NCBI GenBank assembly: GCA_025362615.1
Contig: JANYFQ010000666.1
Span: forward strand, 1 to 10,687
Origin: Hymenobacter sp.
GTDB lineage: Bacteria > Bacteroidota > Bacteroidia > Cytophagales > Hymenobacteraceae
DNA: 10,687 bases
Direction of reading: 5' to 3'
Shown in pieces: positions 6,505 through 10,687 of this stretch. Under the pieces are notes generated by a model that had not been told where the DNA came from, searched no databases, and was given only the letters and a program-made list of their open reading frames with translations. Every line of letters begins with the position of its first letter. Within the stretch, counting starts at the first letter, position 1. Made by a program: the position numbers and the translations under genes.

Positions 6505-7695
6505 ATGACGCCCGCTCCTATCCAGGCCGACCCGTTTGCCGCCGCCGAGCCGCCCACCCCGGACAACGGCCGCCTCACCGAGCGCAACGCCCAGCGCCAG
6601 GCCCGCCAACAAACAGTGGGCCAGCGCCCCGGTACGCTCAACATCCGGGCCGACGCGCTGACGCCCCGCCTCTTTTTAGTGAGCTACGACGAAAACAACC
6701 ACGCCGAAACCGACTACACCGGCCGCTACCCAGAGCTGTTGGCAGCTCTGCAGGCGGCCCCGCAGCTCAAGCACTGGGTGGACGTGCGCGGCTACGGCGA
6801 CCAGCCGCTGCTGGAGCAAATGATGCAAGACTTCGGCATTCATCCGCTGCAAATGGAAGACGTGGTGGGCGATTTTCAGCGGGCCAAAGTGGAAGTGTTT
6901 GACGAAAACCGGCTGTTTCTGGTGTCGCGGATGACGGAGTTTACGCCGGCGCTGGAAATTGACGACGACCAGCTTTCGCTCTTCACCGGCCCGAACTACG
7001 TGCTGAGCTTTCAGGACGATTACGACGACTGCCTGGGGGCACTTCGCACCCGCATCCGCACCAATTTCAGCCAGTTGCGGCGGCTGCCGTCGGCCTACCT
7101 CGCCTACGCCCTCACCGACGTGGTGCTCGACCACTACTACCCCACCATGGCCGCCATCGGCGACCACATCGACGATTTGGAGGAAGCCATCTTCCAGAGC
7201 CAGCGCCCGCCCCGGCTCCTGAGCCAGATTCTGCGCCTCAAAAAAGACGTGGTGCGCTTCCGCCGCCTCGTGTACCCGGAACGCGACAAGATTGCCGAAA
7301 TCCTGCGGCTGCCCGACGAAATCGTGCCCGAAAACATCAAGGTCTATTACCGCGACTGTTACGACCACGCCATTCAGGCCCTCGACCTGGCCGAGAGCTA
7401 CCGCGACAACATCAGCTCCCTCACCGACCTCTTCCTCTCCGACCAAAGCAACCGCATGAACGAGGTGATGAAGGTACTGACCATCATTAGTTCCATCTTC
7501 ATCCCGTTGAGTTTCGTAGTGGGGCTTTATGGGATGAATTTTCAGCGCGAAGGGCCCCACGGCGAAGTCATGCCCCTCAATATGCCCGAACTCTATCAGC
7601 CCCACGGCTACGTGGTGCTGGTGGGCGTGCTGGTGGCCATTGTGGTGGGGCAGATGGTGTATTTCTACCGCAAAGGCTGGCTGAATAGCCAGTAG
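6505..7695 (+). CDS. corA: CorA-type magnesium/cobalt transport protein
   Basis: This 396-residue CorA-family channel (PF01544) forms pentamers in the inner membrane and passes Mg2+ (and Co2+) inward. The long cytoplasmic N-terminal domain includes HPLQMEDVVGD and a charged helical stalk. TM1 (about 321-342) ends in the signature YGMNF, with GMN at 343-345. A periplasmic loop containing NMPEL follows, then TM2 (about 366-387) and the short basic tail YRKGWLNSQ. The GMN-to-TM2 loop is longer than in Thermotoga or Salmonella CorA. ATG 6505 gives a normal family length; the open frame back to 6190 overlaps the divergent gene and is not homologous. The stop codon TAG (7693-7695) is part of the AGTAG head of the repeat at 7691-7844. 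Zinc or cobalt as main ion is possible. Confidence 0.93.
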   Translation: MTPAPIQADPFAAAEPPTPDNGRLTERNAQRQARQQTVGQRPGTLNIRADALTPRLFLVSYDENNHAETDYTGRYPELLAALQAAPQLKHWVDVRGYGDQPLLEQMMQDFGIHPLQMEDVVGDFQRAKVEVFDENRLFLVSRMTEFTPALEIDDDQLSLFTGPNYVLSFQDDYDDCLGALRTRIRTNFSQLRRLPSAYLAYALTDVVLDHYYPTMAAIGDHIDDLEEAIFQSQRPPRLLSQILRLKKDVVRFRRLVYPERDKIAEILRLPDEIVPENIKVYYRDCYDHAIQALDLAESYRDNISSLTDLFLSDQSNRMNEVMKVLTIISSIFIPLSFVVGLYGMNFQREGPHGEVMPLNMPELYQPHGYVVLVGVLVAIVVGQMVYFYRKGWLNSQ

Positions 7696-7844
7696 CGCGG
7701 GTTTTCAACCCGCGACGAGCGCAGCGGGTGGCTCGCGCCTAGGCTCGCGTGGGCTTCGTTGCCCACGCCCGGTCGTCGCCCGCACAGGCCCCACAAGCGC
7801 GAGTTACTCGCTGCGCTCGTCGCGGGTTGAAAACCCGCGCTACT
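7691..7844. repeat. REPIN-like inverted pair with GTAG heads
   Basis: The perfect 36-base arms 7691-7726 and 7809-7844 each begin, reading inward, with AGTAGCGCGGG. Each arm holds its own hairpin (CGCGGGTT-TTC-AACCCGCG, 7696-7714 on the left) followed by ACGAGCGCAGCG. Pairing continues imperfectly for about 14 more bases, and the centre has another hairpin (CGTGGGC with GCCCACG, about 7747-7768). A GTAG tetranucleotide followed by a palindrome, present as an inverted pair, is the design of REP/REPIN elements mobilised by RAYT transposases. No RAYT gene is in this window. The element occupies the whole convergent gap between corA and the long right-hand gene. Confidence 0.8.
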
Positions 7845-7847
7845 TCC

Positions 7848-10637
7848 TCACCAACTCGACCGCCGCACCTCGCGGCCCACGAACCGCACCAACTGCCAAC
7901 TGGCCGACGAGCCGTCGTACACCGCGCCCACGCCGGTGCCGGTGCTCGGCAGCGGACCGCGCCCAACCGGCTGCCCGGCCCCGTCGAATAAATGCACCTC
8001 GGCCGGGCCGGTTTCGGTGAGGGCCAGCAGGCGGTGCGCGGGGCCGAAGTCGAACAGCTGAACGGGGCGGAAGCCGCTCGTGACAAACGACTGGCTGACA
8101 AGAGCAACCGGCCGGCCGGGCACGAAAACATCCAGCGTCGGGCCGTCGCTGCGCGTGACAACGAACGTGCGCCCGCGCTGGTCGGGCACGAGGCGGAAAC
8201 GGGCCGTGCGGCTCCAGGTGGCCACGCGGCGGCGGCTCAGCACGTCGCCGCTGAAGTTGCAGCGCAACAGCTCGCCGTGCTGATTGACGAGTTGAAACGT
8301 GGTGCGGGCCAACGTCAAACCGGGTTCGATGAGCAGGCCGCCCGCCAGCCGCGCCCCGGCGCTGAGCGGGAAGCCCGGCAGCAGGCCGCCTGCTTGGTCG
8401 AAGGCGTAGATGTAGCCGTTTTGCAGCGGGGCCAGCACCACGAGCCGCCCGGCCACCACCACCAGCGCCGGGCGGCCGGCGAGGGCAAAATCGAGGCGCT
8501 TGGGGCCGAAGCCGGGGTAGCGGCGGCCGTTGGCGTCGAGCAGCAGCAGGGCCGTGCCGCCGCCCTCGTCGGGGGTGCCGGTGCCGCCGCCCACGGCCAG
8601 CAGGCGGGTGCCCGCCGGGCCGCCGGGCACGGCCAGCAAGTCGGTCCAGCGCAGGCTGTCGGGCAGGTTGAGGGGAAAATTGGCGGCGGGGCGGCCCGCT
8701 GGCTCCAGCCAGTGCAGGCGCGGCCCGGCCAGGGCCAGCACCGGGGGCAGGCCCGCAGCCGGGCGGCCCGGCAAGCCCGGCAGCGCCAGCAGCCCGGCAG
8801 CGGGCGCGGCCAGCGAATCGGCCCACAGCACCACATCTTCGGGGCTGACGAGGCGCAGTACGCCGGCCGAATCGGCCACGGCCACGGCCGGGGTGCGGGC
8901 ACCCGCCACCCGCAGCAGCAGCGGCGTGCCGCGCAGCGCCGTGGGCAGGCGCAGGCCGCGCCCGGCGGCCAGGGCATCGGTCGGGCTGCCGCCGAGGGCC
9001 GCCGCGCCGGGGCGGCGCAGCAGGATTTGCGTAAAATACTGGGCACCGGGCGCGGCCTCGTCGTCGGCCGGGCGCAACTGCCAGGCTACCTGGGGGAAGC
9101 GCTTGAACAGGGTTTCGTTGCGGAGCAGCCCGGCCCGCCGCTCTTCAGTGAGGGCACCCAGCAGGCCGTTCCACGCCTGCCGGGCATCGACGAACATACT
9201 GAAGCGGGCGGCGGGCAGGCTTTCTTCGAGCAGCGCCACTTGGGCGGGGGTTTTGGCCCAGGTGCGCCCGGCGGCGATGTCGGCCAAATAGCCCGTGAGG
9301 GTTGCTGGCTCGCCCATTACCAGGTAGTTGCCCACGAGGGCCGCCGCCAGGGCGGCCGTATCGGAAGGCGCAGCAGCGGGCGCGGCCGGCGCGGCCCCGG
9401 CCAACGGCCCCAGCAGCGCCGCCGCCCCGAACCCGACCCGGTACTGCACGAAATTCCCGACCCGCACGAACCCCGGCGAGGTGCCGTTGAGCCGCCGCAA
9501 CCGGGCCAGCCAGGCGGCCGTGCGGGCCGGCTGCGGGCAGGCCGCCAGCCACAGGCGCGGGGCCGCGCCGCCGGGCAGCGACGCGGGCAGCCAGGCCAGG
9601 GCCAGGCCCGTGCCCAGCGTGGCCCGCAGGCTGTCGAGCCCGCGGCCCTGGGCGCTGCTGTCGGCCGCCGGCGCGGGCCAGGTACGGGCCGGACGAGCCG
9701 CCAAATGCAGCAGCAGCGCCAGCCGCGTGGGCAGTACTTCGGCCAGCCCCGGCGCTTGCGACGGCTGCCCCCGCACCCGGCCGTGCAGGGCCGTGCGGGC
9801 GGTTTCGGCGTTGGAAAAACCTTGCAGCTCGATGCGCCCGCCGGCCAGCTTCAAGCCCAGCAGACCCTCCGACGTGAGGCTGCACAACTGGTCGAATTCG
9901 GCATGGGTATCAGCCTGAAAAAGAACATCCAATAGCTGCGGCAACCGCCGGTAGCTGACGAAAACGGCCGCATCGACGCCGGCCACTTGCAGCGGGTCGA
10001 GCTGCGGGAAATCGGCCCGCATGGGGGGGGCCGACGGGCGCTGGGCGCGGAGCACGGCGGCCTCCACCAACGCGGGGTTGGTGGAGGCGAGCAAGTGGTT
10101 GCGGTAATTGACCACCGTCAGCCCGCTGCCGCTGCGCCGCTCCGTCAGCAACGACATTTCCAGGCCCTCAAAGTCGCGCACCGTGAGGCGGTAGCGCGGG
10201 TCGCGCCCCAGGGTTTCGAGCAGTGTGCGGGCGCGGCGGTACTCGCCGATGGCGGCCAGCGGCACCTGATAGAGCACATCAAACGCGGCCGGGCCGGTGA
10301 CGTGAACCGACGTGACGACCAACTTTTTGCCCAGCAAGGCGAGCAGGCCGCCGCGCCGCCGCCGGGCGTTGCCCGCCAGGCTATCGGCCAGCGCCAGGTG
10401 CCCGCCCGCCTGCTGGAAATAGCGCACGGCCGTCAGGTCGTCCCAGAGCTGCGTTTCCTGGAGGTGACGCACGAGCGCGGGGTGGTCGTGGGTGCTGATG
10501 ATGAGCACCGCATTGCCGGGCACCAGGGCGTAGGCATCCACCGGCACGGCGGCCAGCGTGCGGCGGTAGTACACGTAGGTAGCCAGCGACAGCAGCAGGG
10601 AACCCGCCGCGAGCAGCGCCAAAAGTTTGCGGGACAT
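7848..10637 (-). CDS. Membrane-anchored protein with probable C-terminal beta-propeller, unknown function
   Basis: The 929-residue protein has an N-terminal signal anchor (LLALLAAGSLLLSLATYVYY, about 5-24, with basic residues on both sides) and a long part outside the cytoplasm. The region after the anchor (VPVDAYALVPGNAVLIISTH) may belong to a DUF3352-like group, but this is uncertain. From about residue 560 to the end, repeating units alternate hydrophobic strands with blade-like turns: FPL near 650, LDANGRRYPGFG near 702, FDQAGGLLPGFPL near 745 and LFDGAGQPVG near 882. This suits a PQQ- or WD-like propeller. ATG 10637 is chosen because the signal anchor starts there; the 14 further codons to 10679 add nothing. 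The gene is alone on its strand here. An envelope-assembly or adhesion role is possible, but none is shown. The strong GC bias also opens a long antisense frame. Confidence 0.7.
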   Translation of the reverse strand: MSRKLLALLAAGSLLLSLATYVYYRRTLAAVPVDAYALVPGNAVLIISTHDHPALVRHLQETQLWDDLTAVRYFQQAGGHLALADSLAGNARRRRGGLLALLGKKLVVTSVHVTGPAAFDVLYQVPLAAIGEYRRARTLLETLGRDPRYRLTVRDFEGLEMSLLTERRSGSGLTVVNYRNHLLASTNPALVEAAVLRAQRPSAPPMRADFPQLDPLQVAGVDAAVFVSYRRLPQLLDVLFQADTHAEFDQLCSLTSEGLLGLKLAGGRIELQGFSNAETARTALHGRVRGQPSQAPGLAEVLPTRLALLLHLAARPARTWPAPAADSSAQGRGLDSLRATLGTGLALAWLPASLPGGAAPRLWLAACPQPARTAAWLARLRRLNGTSPGFVRVGNFVQYRVGFGAAALLGPLAGAAPAAPAAAPSDTAALAAALVGNYLVMGEPATLTGYLADIAAGRTWAKTPAQVALLEESLPAARFSMFVDARQAWNGLLGALTEERRAGLLRNETLFKRFPQVAWQLRPADDEAAPGAQYFTQILLRRPGAAALGGSPTDALAAGRGLRLPTALRGTPLLLRVAGARTPAVAVADSAGVLRLVSPEDVVLWADSLAAPAAGLLALPGLPGRPAAGLPPVLALAGPRLHWLEPAGRPAANFPLNLPDSLRWTDLLAVPGGPAGTRLLAVGGGTGTPDEGGGTALLLLDANGRRYPGFGPKRLDFALAGRPALVVVAGRLVVLAPLQNGYIYAFDQAGGLLPGFPLSAGARLAGGLLIEPGLTLARTTFQLVNQHGELLRCNFSGDVLSRRRVATWSRTARFRLVPDQRGRTFVVTRSDGPTLDVFVPGRPVALVSQSFVTSGFRPVQLFDFGPAHRLLALTETGPAEVHLFDGAGQPVGRGPLPSTGTGVGAVYDGSSASWQLVRFVGREVRRSSW

Positions 10638-10687
10638 TGAGGCGAAATTAGGGCTAAAACCGGGGCGGTGTGCCACCAAGCTGTGCT

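Noticed and set aside
7992..9935. A 647-codon plus-strand open frame opposite the long right-hand gene.
   Set aside because: It is rich in Gly, Ala, Arg and Gln with no recognisable domain, and it mirrors the codon bias of the minus-strand gene, which has a signal anchor and fold-like repeats. It is a GC-driven antisense shadow.

Overview
The window looks like chromosomal DNA from a high-GC member of the Bacteroidota, most likely Hymenobacter or a close Cytophagales relative. This is inferred from GC-rich coding DNA, starts without clear Shine-Dalgarno sequences (A/T-rich leaders or poly-A directly before ATG), and the gene content. No tRNA, rRNA, CRISPR array or transposase gene is visible.

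Layout. The left edge holds the 3' end of a UPF1/IGHMBP2-like superfamily 1 helicase (+). It is followed by a SlyD-type FKBP prolyl isomerase (+), a convergent ACP phosphodiesterase of the AcpH family (-) and a divergent PNPOx-fold general stress protein (+). Three same-strand genes (-) then form a probable envelope-polysaccharide group. In transcription order they are a FemAB/GNAT-like acyltransferase, a WzxE-like O-antigen flippase and a family 2 glycosyltransferase. Divergent from the acyltransferase is a CorA-type divalent cation channel (+). The right third is one long gene (-) for a membrane-anchored protein with a probable C-terminal beta-propeller.

The most striking content lies between the genes. 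Five of the intergenic gaps hold structured repeats: three copies of a GTGGTCGGACGA palindrome (1433-1473, 5173-5217, 5260-5328); a 39-bp-arm inverted repeat built of GGAGT motifs (2754-2841); two inverted arrays of a 7-bp repeat, CAAGAAA/TTTCTTG, around the glycosyltransferase start (3754-3780 and 3862-3923); and a REPIN-like element with GTAG-headed 36-bp arms that fills the gap after corA (7691-7844). Several stop codons lie in or next to these elements. One 7-bp array is translated as part of the glycosyltransferase N-terminus, with no usual start codon after it, so unit gain or loss would shift the frame. This gives a candidate phase-variable surface-glycan gene. It is inferred from sequence alone.
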